A stretch of 64,000 nt of DNA. It comes from JAZKHT01 sp040385245. Lineage in GTDB: Bacteria > Pseudomonadota > Alphaproteobacteria > Rhodobacterales > Rhodobacteraceae. The DNA is taken from the NCBI GenBank assembly GCA_040385245.1, contig JAZKHT010000001.1, positions 62,001 through 126,000 on the forward strand, read 5' to 3'. Shown here one piece after another: positions 33,102 to 41,692 of this stretch (positions are counted from its first letter, which is position 1; each line of letters starts with the position of its first letter). A model generated the notes under the pieces. The model saw only the letters and a list, made by a program, of their open reading frames with translations. It did no database searches and was not told where the DNA came from. A program made the position numbers and the translations under genes.

Positions 33102-33809
33102 TTAGCTGACCCTGCGGACGCTGCGTTCCGGCACGATCTGTTGCGCGATACCGGCGAATGTCAGATAGAGTGAAGTAGCGACCAATCCCCAATGCGCAAG
33201 CGACCCTTCACCAAAGTCTGCCCAAGCCGCCCAACCGGCAAAGACCACCCAGGCAAAGGCCACAGGCAGCGTCACGTTGCGCCAGCGTTCCGTGCGGACG
33301 GGATGCACGAACTTCAGGTTCAGGAACATCGCCACCGTCAGCGCGATCACGATCACAAGGGTCACACCTTGCGGCGGGGCGACCGCGAACAGCACAAGGA
33401 TCACCATGTTCCAGCACGCCGGAAACCCCGAGAACGACTTGTCCTTGGTCTTCATCCGGGTGTCGGCAAAATAGACGACAGACCCATAGACGATCACGAT
33501 GATGGCCAGCCACCCTGTCCATCCGTCCAGCAACCCCGATTTGAACAAGGCAAAGGCCGGGATGAACACATAGGTCAGGTAATCGATGATCAGATCCAGC
33601 AGCACACCGTCATAGGTGGGCCAGTTCCTGGTCACATCGTAACGCCGGGCCAGCGGCCCATCGACACCATCGACAATCAGCGCCACCACCAGCCACAGGA
33701 ACATAAGGTCCCATTCGCCCTCAACCGCGGCCAGCATGGCCAGCATCGACAGCACCGCGCCGGTGGCGGTCAGCAGGTGAACGAACAGGGCTTTCAGGCG
33801 AAGGGTCAT
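33102..33809 (-). CDS. pcs: Phosphatidylcholine synthase
   Basis: Pcs makes phosphatidylcholine directly from CDP-diacylglycerol and choline in the inner membrane, a route found mainly in alphaproteobacteria. The CDP-alcohol phosphotransferase motif is seen at Asp47, Asp50, Gly51, Ala54 and Arg55 with Gly68, Asp72 and Asp76 (DGVDGPLAR, then GVLLDLIID). About eight hydrophobic segments fill the 235 residues. HLLTATGAVLSMLA at the N-terminus is typical of Pcs rather than PgsA. Confidence 0.92.
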   Translation of the reverse strand: MTLRLKALFVHLLTATGAVLSMLAMLAAVEGEWDLMFLWLVVALIVDGVDGPLARRYDVTRNWPTYDGVLLDLIIDYLTYVFIPAFALFKSGLLDGWTGWLAIIVIVYGSVVYFADTRMKTKDKSFSGFPACWNMVILVLFAVAPPQGVTLVIVIALTVAMFLNLKFVHPVRTERWRNVTLPVAFAWVVFAGWAAWADFGEGSLAHWGLVATSLYLTFAGIAQQIVPERSVRRVS

Positions 33810-33848
33810 ATCCGTTTGATGACCGAATTTTCCGTGGCGTGCAATCAG

Positions 33849-34784
33849 TCAGGCGCGCGGATGGGCCTTTTCATAGACCTCCATCAACCGCGCGGCATCT
33901 ACGGCGGTGTAGCCTTGCGTCGTGGAAAGCGAGGCGTGGCCCAGCAATTCCTGTATCGCCCGCAGATCGCCGCCCGCAGACAGCAGGTGCGTGGCAAAGC
34001 TGTGGCGCATCGCGTGCGGCGTGGCCGTTGCGGGCAGGCCAAGGTGCAGACGCGCGCGTTCCATCGCCAGCGCGATCAGGCGCGGGTTCAGCGCGCCCCC
34101 CCGGGCGCCGCGAAAAAGGGCACCCTTCGCATCCAGATCAAAGGGGCACAGGCGCACATACTCGGCCACCGCCGCGCGGGCGGCGGGCAGGACGGGAACC
34201 AGCCGCTCCTTTCCGCCCTTGCCCATGATGCGCAAGACATCGGCCAAAGGATGGGTAGCCCCGGTCAGACCCAACGCTTCGGATATCCGCAGCCCGCAGC
34301 CGTAAAGCAGTGTCACCACCGCCATATCGCGCGCGGCGATCCAGTCGCTGACGGCCTGTTCGCCGACCATGTCGATCATGCCGCGTGCGCCATCTTCGGT
34401 CAGGGGGCGGGGCAGCTTGCGGCGGAATTTCGGCCCGCGCGCCGACAGGATTGTGGTGGCATCGCCCCCAGCGCGGTCGGCGGCCCAACGGGTGAAGCCT
34501 TTGACGGCAGAGAGCGACCGCGCCAGAGACCGGGCCGAAACACCGCGCCCGCGTTCATGCGCCATCCATGCCCGCAAGTCTTGTGCCGTCATGGCAACGA
34601 TCGCGGCCATGCCTTCGGTGCCACCGCGATGCTGTGCCATAAAGGCAAGATAGCCCGACACGTCACGCCCATAGGCGGTGATCGTATTGTCGGCAGCCCC
34701 GTCCAACGCCTTCAGGTGTTGCAACCACTGGGCCAGCGCATCGCGCGCCTGCGGGGAAATGGCCAGCGCGGCCCCCCCGGTCAC
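33849..34784 (-). CDS. xerC: Tyrosine recombinase XerC
   Basis: XerC resolves chromosome dimers with XerD at dif. The 311 residues have an N-terminal SAM-like core-binding domain (about 13-105) and the catalytic domain. The active-site set is complete: Arg166 (GCGLRISEAL), Lys189 (GKGGKERLVP), His257 and Arg260 (HAMRHSFATHLL), His283 (GHASLSTTQ) and nucleophile Tyr292. XerC is preferred over XerD because it overlaps the upstream DUF484 gene by 4 nt, an order often seen for xerC. The call could not be checked against a second Xer gene. Confidence 0.92.
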   Translation of the reverse strand: MTGGAALAISPQARDALAQWLQHLKALDGAADNTITAYGRDVSGYLAFMAQHRGGTEGMAAIVAMTAQDLRAWMAHERGRGVSARSLARSLSAVKGFTRWAADRAGGDATTILSARGPKFRRKLPRPLTEDGARGMIDMVGEQAVSDWIAARDMAVVTLLYGCGLRISEALGLTGATHPLADVLRIMGKGGKERLVPVLPAARAAVAEYVRLCPFDLDAKGALFRGARGGALNPRLIALAMERARLHLGLPATATPHAMRHSFATHLLSAGGDLRAIQELLGHASLSTTQGYTAVDAARLMEVYEKAHPRA

Positions 34785-35476
34785 GACAGCCAGCGCCGCA
34801 TCGTGCGTTCGAACACACCGGCAAAAAACGCCAGCAGGTCGGTGCCATGGGTGTGCTTGAACTGGTGCGGATCTTCGGCCCCAAGCACCAGCATCCCGGG
34901 CAGCCGTCCCTTGCCAAAGTCCAGTTTCATCAACGCTTCGGACCGGACCCAGCCCGCACGTTCGCCATAAAGCTGATCCGACGCAGGCAGCAGTTGCCGC
35001 AGCACCACGGGCCGAACCGGCACGTTGCGCCCGCCCGACAGGTATTCCGAAACGAACCCCGGTTCGGCGACGTAAAGCACATCACCCAACCGGCGCAGCA
35101 GGGCGGGGTTTTCCTCGTTCTGCACCGATTCCAGCACCAGCCGCACACAATCGACACGCAGCGTCTGCGCCACGTCGGTGGCCATGGTGCGCAAGAAATC
35201 CTCGAAACTCAGCGGGTCGAGCATTTGAAGAATCGCGCGGTGCACCTGATTGGTGCCCGCCAGATTTTCATAGGCTGCGGCGATGACCGACCGGTGGGTA
35301 TCCTCCAGCCGGTCAAGGCGCGCTTCCAGCCGTTCCATCGCGATGCCGCGCAGATCGACGATATTGCTGCCCATCGCGCGCTCGTTCGCGGCGATCAGCG
35401 CGTTCATCAGATCGCGGTCCTCCAGCAGCAGCTCCGGCTCTGCGATCAGCTGGTCGCGCACATCCTGTTCGATCAT
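34781..35476 (-). CDS. DUF484 family protein
   Basis: A 231-residue cytosolic protein with an N-terminal helical part (MIEQDVRDQLIAEPELLLEDRDLMNALI), a predicted coiled coil (MERLEARLDRLEDTHRSVI) and a C-terminal GAF-like domain (about 85-225). DUF484 is commonly next to xerC, but its function is unknown to me. The xerC start overlaps its end (4 nt), so the two are translationally coupled. The start at 35476 has GAACAG-type weak RBS only. Confidence 0.9.
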   Translation of the reverse strand: MIEQDVRDQLIAEPELLLEDRDLMNALIAANERAMGSNIVDLRGIAMERLEARLDRLEDTHRSVIAAAYENLAGTNQVHRAILQMLDPLSFEDFLRTMATDVAQTLRVDCVRLVLESVQNEENPALLRRLGDVLYVAEPGFVSEYLSGGRNVPVRPVVLRQLLPASDQLYGERAGWVRSEALMKLDFGKGRLPGMLVLGAEDPHQFKHTHGTDLLAFFAGVFERTMRRWLS

Positions 35477-35522
35477 TCAGCCCCTGCCCGTTTCCGTGGT
35501 GCCCACCGAAGTATACACAAGG

Positions 35523-36176
35523 TTACAGGATTTTCTGCCCCGTTTTCGCCCAGTCTTTCATGAACTGTTCAAGCCCTTTGTCGGTCAGCACATGGCTAGC
35601 CAGACCCTTGATCACGGCCGGGGGGGCGGTCACGACATCGGCACCGATCAGGGCGCATTGCGTGACGTGGTTCGCCGTGCGGATCGAGGCTGCAAGGATT
35701 TCTGTGTCAAAGCCATAGTTGTCATAGATCGTGCGGATATCGCCGATCAGCTCCAGCCCATCCAGATTGATGTCGTCCAGACGCCCGATGAACGGGCTGA
35801 TGAACGTGGCCCCCGCCTTGGCGGCCAGCAGCGCCTGATTGGCGGAAAAGCAAAGCGTGACGTTGACCATGAAGCCTTCGCCCGACAGCACTTTGCAGGC
35901 CTTCAGCCCGTCCCAGGTCAGCGGCACCTTGACGGTGATGTTCGGCGCAAGGGCGGCCAGCTTGCGGCCTTCGGCGATCATGTCGTCGGCGTTCAGCGCC
36001 ACCACTTCGGCGGATACAGGGCCGGAGACGATGCCGCAAATCTCTTTCGTGACCTCCAGGATGTCGCGGCCCGATTTCAGGATCAGCGACGGATTGGTGG
36101 TGACGCCATCAACCATGCCCAGATCGTTCAGCTCGGCAATCGCCTGCACATCGGCGGTATCGACAAAGAATTTCAT
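35523..36176 (-). CDS. fsa: Fructose-6-phosphate aldolase / transaldolase-like protein
   Basis: A 217-residue TIM-barrel enzyme of the short transaldolase (TalC/FSA) type. The start MKFFVDTADVQAI and the TTNPSL motif are typical, and Lys83 in ITVKVPLT is the Schiff-base residue. C-terminal KTGQKIL is close to the family ending. It could act either as a fructose-6-phosphate aldolase or as a transaldolase in the pentose-phosphate pathway; the sequence does not decide. The start at 36176 is the only one at the family N-terminus. It diverges from priA with an 87-nt gap. Confidence 0.92.
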   Translation of the reverse strand: MKFFVDTADVQAIAELNDLGMVDGVTTNPSLILKSGRDILEVTKEICGIVSGPVSAEVVALNADDMIAEGRKLAALAPNITVKVPLTWDGLKACKVLSGEGFMVNVTLCFSANQALLAAKAGATFISPFIGRLDDINLDGLELIGDIRTIYDNYGFDTEILAASIRTANHVTQCALIGADVVTAPPAVIKGLASHVLTDKGLEQFMKDWAKTGQKIL

Positions 36177-36263
36177 GGGCGCGGTCCTTATGGGTTGCGG
36201 GGGGTTCGGGCGGGTATTACCCCAAAGGACGCGCAAGCGAAAGATGCATGGAAGCGGGGACGA

Positions 36264-38453
36264 GTGGCCGAGCGCGTCTATTCCGAAGGTGAAACGGTTG
36301 GTGTCCTTACGACAGAGCCGTTGGGGCGGGTGCTGGATTACCGCGCGCCCGACGGCGGCTGTGGCACGGGCGACTTTGTCGAAGTGCCGCTTGGCCCGCG
36401 CCGCGTGCTGGGGGTCGTATGGAGCACTGGCGAAGGGCGGTTTGATCCGGCCAAGGTGCGCCCGATCAGCCGCGTGCTGGATGCCCCGCCGATGCGGGCC
36501 GAGCTGCGCGCCTTTTTGGCGCGTGCCGCTGATTACACCCTGACGCCTTTGCCCGCGATGCTGCGCCTTGCCACCCGTGCGCCCGGTCTGGGCGATCCGC
36601 CCTCGATGCGGCGGGTGTACCGGCTGGGCGGGGCGGTGCCGAACCAGTTGACCGATGCGAGACATCGCGTGGTCGAGGCGCTGCGCAGTTTCGGCGGCGC
36701 TGCCGTCACCTTGGGCGAACTGGCGGACGAGGCCGCCTGCGGTACCTCTGTCGTCAAGGGTCTGGTCAAGCTGGGGGTGGTGCTGGAAGAGGACGCGCCC
36801 CGCGATCTGCCCTTTCCCCGCCTGAACCCCGCGGGCGGGGCCGATCTGCAGGGCGATCAGGTCGGCGCGGGCGTTGCGCTGGCCGCCGCCGTGGCGCTGG
36901 GTGGATATTCCACCACGCTGCTGAAAGGCGTCACCGGGTCGGGCAAAACCGAAGTCTATCTTGAGGCGGTCGCCGAATGCCTGAGGCAGGGGCGGCAGGC
37001 GCTGGTGTTGCTGCCGGAAATCGCTTTGACGGCGGAATTCCTGACGCGGGTCGAGGCGCGCTTTGGCGCGCGCCCCGCCGAATGGCATTCGGGCGTGACC
37101 ATGACCGAACGCCGCCGCGTCTGGCGCATGGTGGCGCAGGGCGAGGCGCAGATGGTCGTCGGTGCGCGATCTGCCCTTTTCCTGCCGTTTCAACACCTGG
37201 GCCTGATCGTCGTGGATGAGGAACACGACACATCCTACAAGCAGGAAGAAGGTGTGTTGTACAACGCCCGCGACATGGCCGTGTTGCGCGCCGCCGTCTG
37301 CGGAGCGCCCGTGGTGCTGGCATCGGCGACGCCCAGTCTTGAGACTTGGGCGAATGTCGAGGCGGGGAAATACGCCCGCCTTGATCTGGGCGCGCGGTAC
37401 GGTGTGGCGGAACTGCCCGACATGCGCGCCATCGACATGCGGGCCGAAAAGCTGGCGGCGGATCAGTGGATTTCGTCACGGCTGGCCGCCGAAGTGCAGG
37501 CGCGGGTGGACCGGGGCGAACAGTCGCTGTTGTTCATCAACCGTCGCGGCTATGCGCCAGTCACGTTGTGCCGGGCCTGTGGCAACCAGATCGGCTGCGA
37601 TCATTGTGATGCGCGGATGGTCGAACATCGTTTTCTGAAACGTCTTGTGTGCCACCAGTGCGGGGCCACCAAACCCGTGCCCGTCGCCTGCCCGACTTGC
37701 GGGGTTGAGGGACGCATGGCCGCCGTCGGACCGGGGGTGGAGCGGCTGGCTGAAGAGGTGACCGCACGGTTCCCGGCCGCGCGGGTGGCTGTGCTGTCGT
37801 CCGATCTGTTCGGATCGGCCCGCGCCCTGAAAGCGCAGATCGAGGTGATCGCCCAAGGTGGGGCCGACATCATCATCGGCACGCAGATCGTTGCCAAAGG
37901 TCACAACTTTCCTTTTCTGACGCTGGTGGGTGTGATTGACGCCGACCTGGGCCTGCAAGGGTCGGACCTGCGCGCGGCGGAACGGACGTTTCAGTTGATG
38001 CGGCAGGTTGCGGGCCGGGCGGGGCGGGCGGAAAAGGCGGGCATCGCCCTGTTGCAGACGCACCAACCCGAACACCCCGTCATCCGCGCCATTCTGGGCG
38101 GCGACGAAGAGGCGTTCTGGAAAGCCGAAGCCGCCGAGCGTCGGGCGGCAGGCGTGCCCCCCTACGGGCGAATGGCGGGGGTGATCCTGTCCAGCCCGGA
38201 TGTCCAGCAGGTGTTCGACTTTGGCGGCGAACTCGCCCGCCGCGATGGCCCCCTGCGCCGGATCGGCGCGCAGGTGTTCGGCCCCGCACCTGCGCCCATC
38301 TCGCGCGTGCGGGGGCGGCACAGGGTGCGGTTGCTGATCAAGGCCGACAAGGGCGCGCCCTTGCAGGCGGCGCTGGCGGAATGGGCAGCGCAGTTCAAGC
38401 TGCCCACCAATTTGCGCATGGCAATCGACATCGACCCGCAAAGTTTTCTGTAA
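36264..38453 (+). CDS. priA: Primosomal protein N' (replication restart helicase)
   Basis: PriA restarts stalled forks by loading the replicative helicase. The 729 residues include an N-terminal 3'-DNA-binding domain, Walker A GVTGSGKT and Walker B VVDEEHDTSYKQEE, and a zinc-binding block with paired cysteines (CRACGNQIGCDHCD, CHQCG and CPTCG). The C-terminal helicase motifs GTQIVAKGHNFP and QVAGRAGR are clear. The start is GTG 36264 with GGGGA just upstream; the frame is open much further, but upstream residues have no homology. Confidence 0.96.
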   Translation: MAERVYSEGETVGVLTTEPLGRVLDYRAPDGGCGTGDFVEVPLGPRRVLGVVWSTGEGRFDPAKVRPISRVLDAPPMRAELRAFLARAADYTLTPLPAMLRLATRAPGLGDPPSMRRVYRLGGAVPNQLTDARHRVVEALRSFGGAAVTLGELADEAACGTSVVKGLVKLGVVLEEDAPRDLPFPRLNPAGGADLQGDQVGAGVALAAAVALGGYSTTLLKGVTGSGKTEVYLEAVAECLRQGRQALVLLPEIALTAEFLTRVEARFGARPAEWHSGVTMTERRRVWRMVAQGEAQMVVGARSALFLPFQHLGLIVVDEEHDTSYKQEEGVLYNARDMAVLRAAVCGAPVVLASATPSLETWANVEAGKYARLDLGARYGVAELPDMRAIDMRAEKLAADQWISSRLAAEVQARVDRGEQSLLFINRRGYAPVTLCRACGNQIGCDHCDARMVEHRFLKRLVCHQCGATKPVPVACPTCGVEGRMAAVGPGVERLAEEVTARFPAARVAVLSSDLFGSARALKAQIEVIAQGGADIIIGTQIVAKGHNFPFLTLVGVIDADLGLQGSDLRAAERTFQLMRQVAGRAGRAEKAGIALLQTHQPEHPVIRAILGGDEEAFWKAEAAERRAAGVPPYGRMAGVILSSPDVQQVFDFGGELARRDGPLRRIGAQVFGPAPAPISRVRGRHRVRLLIKADKGAPLQAALAEWAAQFKLPTNLRMAIDIDPQSFL

Positions 38454-38543
38454 GACCCCACCGCTGTCTGTCTTGTGACGCTGGGGTGACTGGCAAAGAC
38501 GCTGCCGCCGCCCTATGTTCACCCCCTGACAATGGAGGCGCAG

Positions 38544-39194
38544 ATGTTTTTCATGGATCGCAAAAAGACCGAAATGGTCCGGCCCGAAAATGCCTTGCCG
38601 GGTCGCCCCGATCCGCTGCCCACGGCCGAGACGCATTTTCTGTCCGGCATCCCGCTGAAATCGCCGGTGCCCGATGGCATGGAACAGGCGATGTTCGGCA
38701 TGGGCTGTTTCTGGGGGGTGGAACGCAAATTCTGGGCGTTGCCCGGTGTTTGGCTGACGATGGTCGGCTACGCAGGCGGGTTCACACCGAACCCGACCTA
38801 CAAGGAAACCTGCACCCAACTGACCGGCCATAACGAAGTCGTCCGTGTAATCTTTGATCCGACCGTCATCAGCTATGACGATTTGCTGCGCGTGTTCTGG
38901 GAAAATCATGATCCGACGCAAGGGATGCGTCAGGGCAATGATGTGGGGTCAACCTACCGGTCCGGCGTCTATACCTATTCGCCCGAACAGGCCGCGGCTG
39001 CCTTTGCGTCGAAGACCGTCTTTGCCGGGCGGTTGACCGCCGCAGGCTTTGGCGCAATCACGACCGAGATCATCCCCGCTCCCGAGTTCTTTTTTGCAGA
39101 AGATTACCATCAGCAATATCTGGCCAAGAACCCGGCCGGTTATTGTGGCATCGGCGGCACGGGCGTGACCTGCCCGATCGGCCTGCCTGCTTGA
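38544..39194 (+). CDS. msrA: Peptide-methionine (S)-S-oxide reductase MsrA
   Basis: MsrA reduces the S-epimer of methionine sulphoxide in oxidised proteins. The active-site Cys is in GMGCFWGVE, followed by the family blocks GYAGGFTPNPTYKETC, HNEVVRVIFDP and the DQTQG-like DPTQGMRQGNDVGSTYRS. A C-terminal Cys in CGIGGTGVTCP is a resolving cysteine. GGAGG lies 5 nt before ATG 38544; 38532 and 38553 are other in-frame starts. An N-terminal extension of about 45 residues precedes the core domain, as is common. Confidence 0.94.
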   Translation: MFFMDRKKTEMVRPENALPGRPDPLPTAETHFLSGIPLKSPVPDGMEQAMFGMGCFWGVERKFWALPGVWLTMVGYAGGFTPNPTYKETCTQLTGHNEVVRVIFDPTVISYDDLLRVFWENHDPTQGMRQGNDVGSTYRSGVYTYSPEQAAAAFASKTVFAGRLTAAGFGAITTEIIPAPEFFFAEDYHQQYLAKNPAGYCGIGGTGVTCPIGLPA

Positions 39195-39247
39195 CCTGTG
39201 CGGGGGGTGGGGCTAGTCCCACCCCATCCGCTTCGAAAGGTCGCCCC

Positions 39248-40120
39248 ATGCCAACCTACACCGCCCTGACAACCCTGATGGGCGAAGAAGCCGCGCAAGG
39301 GCTGGCCCTTGCCATCGAAAAGATGCAGCCGGAACCGACCGGCGTGGGTGTGTTCGAGATCGAAGATGACTCGGGTCTGTGGGAGGTGGGCGCATATTTC
39401 CTTGAAAAGCCCCCCGGTGCGACGTTGGAGCTGTTGGCGATGGCCTTTGACGCGAAAGCTTTTGCCGTGTCAGAGTTGCCGGAAATCGATTGGGTCGCCC
39501 ATGTGCGCCGCGAACTCAGCCCGGTCGAGGCGGGGCGGTTCTTCGTCTACGGCAGCCACGATGCCGACAAGGTGCCGCAAGATCGCGTCGCCTTGCAGAT
39601 CGAGGCGACGGTGGCCTTTGGCACAGGGCACCACGGCACCACTCTGGGATGTCTGCGCGCCTTTGACCGGTTGCTGGATCAGGGCTTTGCCCCGGCAAAA
39701 GTGGCCGATATCGGCTGCGGCACCGCCGTTCTGGCCATGGCTGCGGCAGCGACCTTACCCGATGCGCTGGTGATCGCGTCCGATATTGACGAGGTCGCGG
39801 TGGACGTGGCCCGCGCCAATGTGGCGATCAACGGGCTGGATGGCCGGGTGGAGTGTCTTGAGGCGGCAGGCTTTGATCATCCGCAGCTTGCGGCGGCGGG
39901 GCCGTTCGATCTGGTCTTTGCCAATATCCTGAAAGGCCCGTTGATCGAACTTGCCCCCGACATGGCCGCGAATGTGGCACCAAAGGGGCTGGTCATCCTG
40001 TCCGGCCTTCTGGTCGTGCAGGCCGAGGCTGTCACTGCGGCCTATGTGGCAACGGATTTCACCCCCGCAGGCCGCGAAGATCTGGGCGAATGGTCCTGTC
40101 TGGTGATGAGGCGAAACTGA
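39248..40120 (+). CDS. prmA: Ribosomal protein L11 methyltransferase
   Basis: PrmA trimethylates ribosomal protein L11. After an N-terminal substrate-recognition part (1-115) the SAM fold is seen: AFGTGHHGTTLGCLR (the PrmA signature), DIGCGTAVLAMAAAA and NILKGPLIELAPD with the NPxx-type motif replaced by N-I-L-K. It ends WSCLVMRRN. The 290-residue length is normal. It follows msrA by 53 nt, so a shared transcript is possible. Confidence 0.92.
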   Translation: MPTYTALTTLMGEEAAQGLALAIEKMQPEPTGVGVFEIEDDSGLWEVGAYFLEKPPGATLELLAMAFDAKAFAVSELPEIDWVAHVRRELSPVEAGRFFVYGSHDADKVPQDRVALQIEATVAFGTGHHGTTLGCLRAFDRLLDQGFAPAKVADIGCGTAVLAMAAAATLPDALVIASDIDEVAVDVARANVAINGLDGRVECLEAAGFDHPQLAAAGPFDLVFANILKGPLIELAPDMAANVAPKGLVILSGLLVVQAEAVTAAYVATDFTPAGREDLGEWSCLVMRRN

Positions 40121-40218
40121 GGCAGAATTGAGGGTTAAAGAAGTTTTGCCCTTAAAAAGCCACAATTAATACATATGAAAACCGTCGGTGGGGGTCGAGG
40201 CGCGCGGGAGCGATTGTC

Positions 40219-40569
40219 ATGTCCGACCCTAATATGCAGGATTTCTACGGGCGCATCAGCCGGATTGAGCGTGCCCATTCCCAAGGCTACGGATTCGAGG
40301 CAGAGGGCACATTGGGCCGTTCTGCCCATCGCGCGCGTCGCGCGCGGCGGCGGATGCGGGTTGTCCCCTTTATATTCCTGATCGGTTTCGCCTTCGGCAT
40401 GAAGGGCGCTTTGCATTATCACGCAGGGGCGGACAATTACGACGCCCGCGTCGCCGAGTTGCAGACGCAGGCAGGTTTTGACGGCTTTGTCGGTGCGGTC
40501 ATGCAGTCAGAGCCGATCACCCGCTATGTCAGTGCCAAGCTTCATCAATTCGTCGGCCCCCGCGCCTGA
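40219..40569 (+). CDS. Small membrane protein, unknown function
   Basis: A 116-residue protein I do not recognise. The N-terminal third is polar and starts MSDPNMQDFYGRI. A very basic stretch (HRARRARRRMR) precedes a single membrane segment (about 48-66, VVPFIFLIGFAFGM), which fits an N-in orientation. The rest is periplasmic and contains ADNYDARVAELQTQAGFDG. A terminator shared with the convergent DUF1127 gene follows. I have no functional guess. Confidence 0.7.
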   Translation: MSDPNMQDFYGRISRIERAHSQGYGFEAEGTLGRSAHRARRARRRMRVVPFIFLIGFAFGMKGALHYHAGADNYDARVAELQTQAGFDGFVGAVMQSEPITRYVSAKLHQFVGPRA

Positions 40570-40585
40570 TCCCGCAAAATGCGAA

Positions 40586-40613
40586 GGGCCGCCTACCTTC
40601 CGGTGGGCGGCCC
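40586..40613 (+). terminator. Bidirectional terminator-like hairpin
   Basis: GGGCCGCCTACC pairs with GGTGGGCGGCCC (one G-T pair) around TTCC. It sits between two convergent stops (40569 on plus, 40638 on minus), so it can serve both. No T run follows on plus. Confidence 0.6.
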
Positions 40614-40637
40614 AGGCATACGGCGGTCTCGCTGAAA

Positions 40638-40841
40638 TCAGCGGCCGATCATCTCGACGTCGCCCCGGCACAGGCCGATGTCGTCAAGCTCGCGGTCGGA
40701 CAGTTTTCCGAGCGCATTGCGCGTGACGCGGGCATCGTTCCACGTTCCAAGCGTGACGAATGCGTCAGCAAAGAACTGCACGAAGCGGAAGATCGAAATG
40801 GCGCCGAACGGCGCCGGACGGGTCGTATCATAGGCGGCCAT
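40638..40841 (-). CDS. DUF1127 family small protein (YjiS-like)
   Basis: A 67-residue protein of the DUF1127 family. The family core is RNALGKLSDRELDDIGLCRGDVE near the C-terminus. The first ATG in the long frame lies 99 nt further upstream, but MAAYDTTRP at 40841 has AGAAGGACA before it and matches the usual start. In other alphaproteobacteria small DUF1127 proteins take part in RNA turnover and in phosphate or carbon sensing; that is family knowledge only. Its leader holds a hairpin and probable promoter. Confidence 0.88.
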   Translation of the reverse strand: MAAYDTTRPAPFGAISIFRFVQFFADAFVTLGTWNDARVTRNALGKLSDRELDDIGLCRGDVEMIGR

Positions 40842-41173
40842 GGCGGTTGTCCTTCTAAAACTGCTCAAGCAGGAAGCATTCGCGCTTCCTGAGAGCCAAA
40901 TAATCTTGCTGCATGTGCAAAGCAACGTGCGAGATAGCAAGCCCGCAATGCGCGGCTTGCATAGCTCGTGCGCCGGTGTTCGGCCTTGTTAATAAGGCGT
41001 TATCCAGCTTGACGGCGGTTCCTGTCGTTTCTTCTGGATGCCACGTCGTATTTCTGCACCTGCATAACGTGTGACCTTGATTTTGGCAAGCTATGGGCGG
41101 TGCGCCTGAAAGCCGTTGTCGGATGTTCCCTATTCGTGCTAATTCGGGACAACGATAACAAACGGGGGCAGGC
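40842..41173. other. Divergent control region of the DUF1127 gene and ruvCAB
   Basis: 332 nt without a gene. On the minus strand a possible DUF1127 promoter is TTGCTT (40925-40920), 16-nt spacer, TTATTT (40903-40898), followed by a leader hairpin (AGGAAGC 40871-40877 with GCTTCCT 40884-40890). A second hairpin is at 40937-40960 (GCAAGCC/GGCTTGC). On the plus side the ruvC promoter and LexA-like box lie at 41116-41144. I see no encoded protein; a small RNA cannot be excluded. Confidence 0.5.
41116..41144 (+). promoter_or_regulatory. ruvCAB promoter with alphaproteobacterial LexA-type box
   Basis: TTGTCG (41116-41121), a 17-nt spacer and CTAATT (41139-41144) form the likely promoter. Inside it, GTTC (41125-41128), exactly seven bases and GTGC (41136-41139) match the alphaproteobacterial SOS box GTTC-N7-GTTC with one mismatch. 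LexA bound between the -35 and -10 boxes would block transcription. Confidence 0.5.
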
Positions 41174-41692
41174 ATGCGTGTTCTGGGAATCGACCCCGGC
41201 CTTCGAAACCTTGGCTGGGGTGTGATCGACGTGGCTGGGTCGCGGCTGACGCATGTTGCGAACGGCATCTGCCATTCCGCACCGGGGCCGGACGACGGCG
41301 ATCTGGCGCTGCGCCTGCTGTCGCTTCATTCCCAACTGACTGAAGTGGTGCGCCTTCATGCGCCTGATCAGGCGGCGGTTGAACATACATTTGTCAACAA
41401 GGACGCGGTGGCCACACTGAAACTGGGGCAGGCGCGGGGCATTGCCCTGCTGGTGCCAGCGCAGTTCGGGCTGACGGTCGGGGAATATGCACCCAATGCG
41501 GTCAAGAAGACCGTGGTCGGTGTCGGCCACGCGGCTAAGGTGCAGGTTGACCATATGGTGCGTCTGCATCTGCCCGGCGTCGTGATCACCGGGCCGGATG
41601 CGGCGGACGCGCTGGCCATCGCGATCTGTCACGCGCACCACATGCAAAGCGCGGGCCGGTTGCAGGCGGCATTGAAAAGGGCGGCGGGATGA
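41174..41692 (+). CDS. ruvC: Holliday junction resolvase RuvC
   Basis: RuvC cuts Holliday junctions made in recombinational repair. The 172-residue RNase-H-fold endonuclease has the acidic metal site Asp7 (GIDPGLRNLGWG), Glu70 (VEHTFVNKD) and Asp142/Asp145 (PDAADALAIAICHAH). It is first of ruvC-ruvA-ruvB; its stop overlaps the ruvA start (41689). The order RuvC-A-B is common in alphaproteobacteria. The promoter upstream has a LexA-type box. Confidence 0.96.
   Translation: MRVLGIDPGLRNLGWGVIDVAGSRLTHVANGICHSAPGPDDGDLALRLLSLHSQLTEVVRLHAPDQAAVEHTFVNKDAVATLKLGQARGIALLVPAQFGLTVGEYAPNAVKKTVVGVGHAAKVQVDHMVRLHLPGVVITGPDAADALAIAICHAHHMQSAGRLQAALKRAAG

Noticed and set aside
35283..36263. A long plus-strand extension before priA
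   Set aside because: It overlaps DUF484 and fsa on the other strand, has no homology to PriA, and the GTG at 36264 has a Shine-Dalgarno and begins the conserved domain.
40638..40841. Tandem small RNAs of the CcsR type beside the DUF1127 gene, as in Rhodobacter
   Set aside because: I see no repeated CCUCCUCCC loops on either side of this DUF1127 gene.
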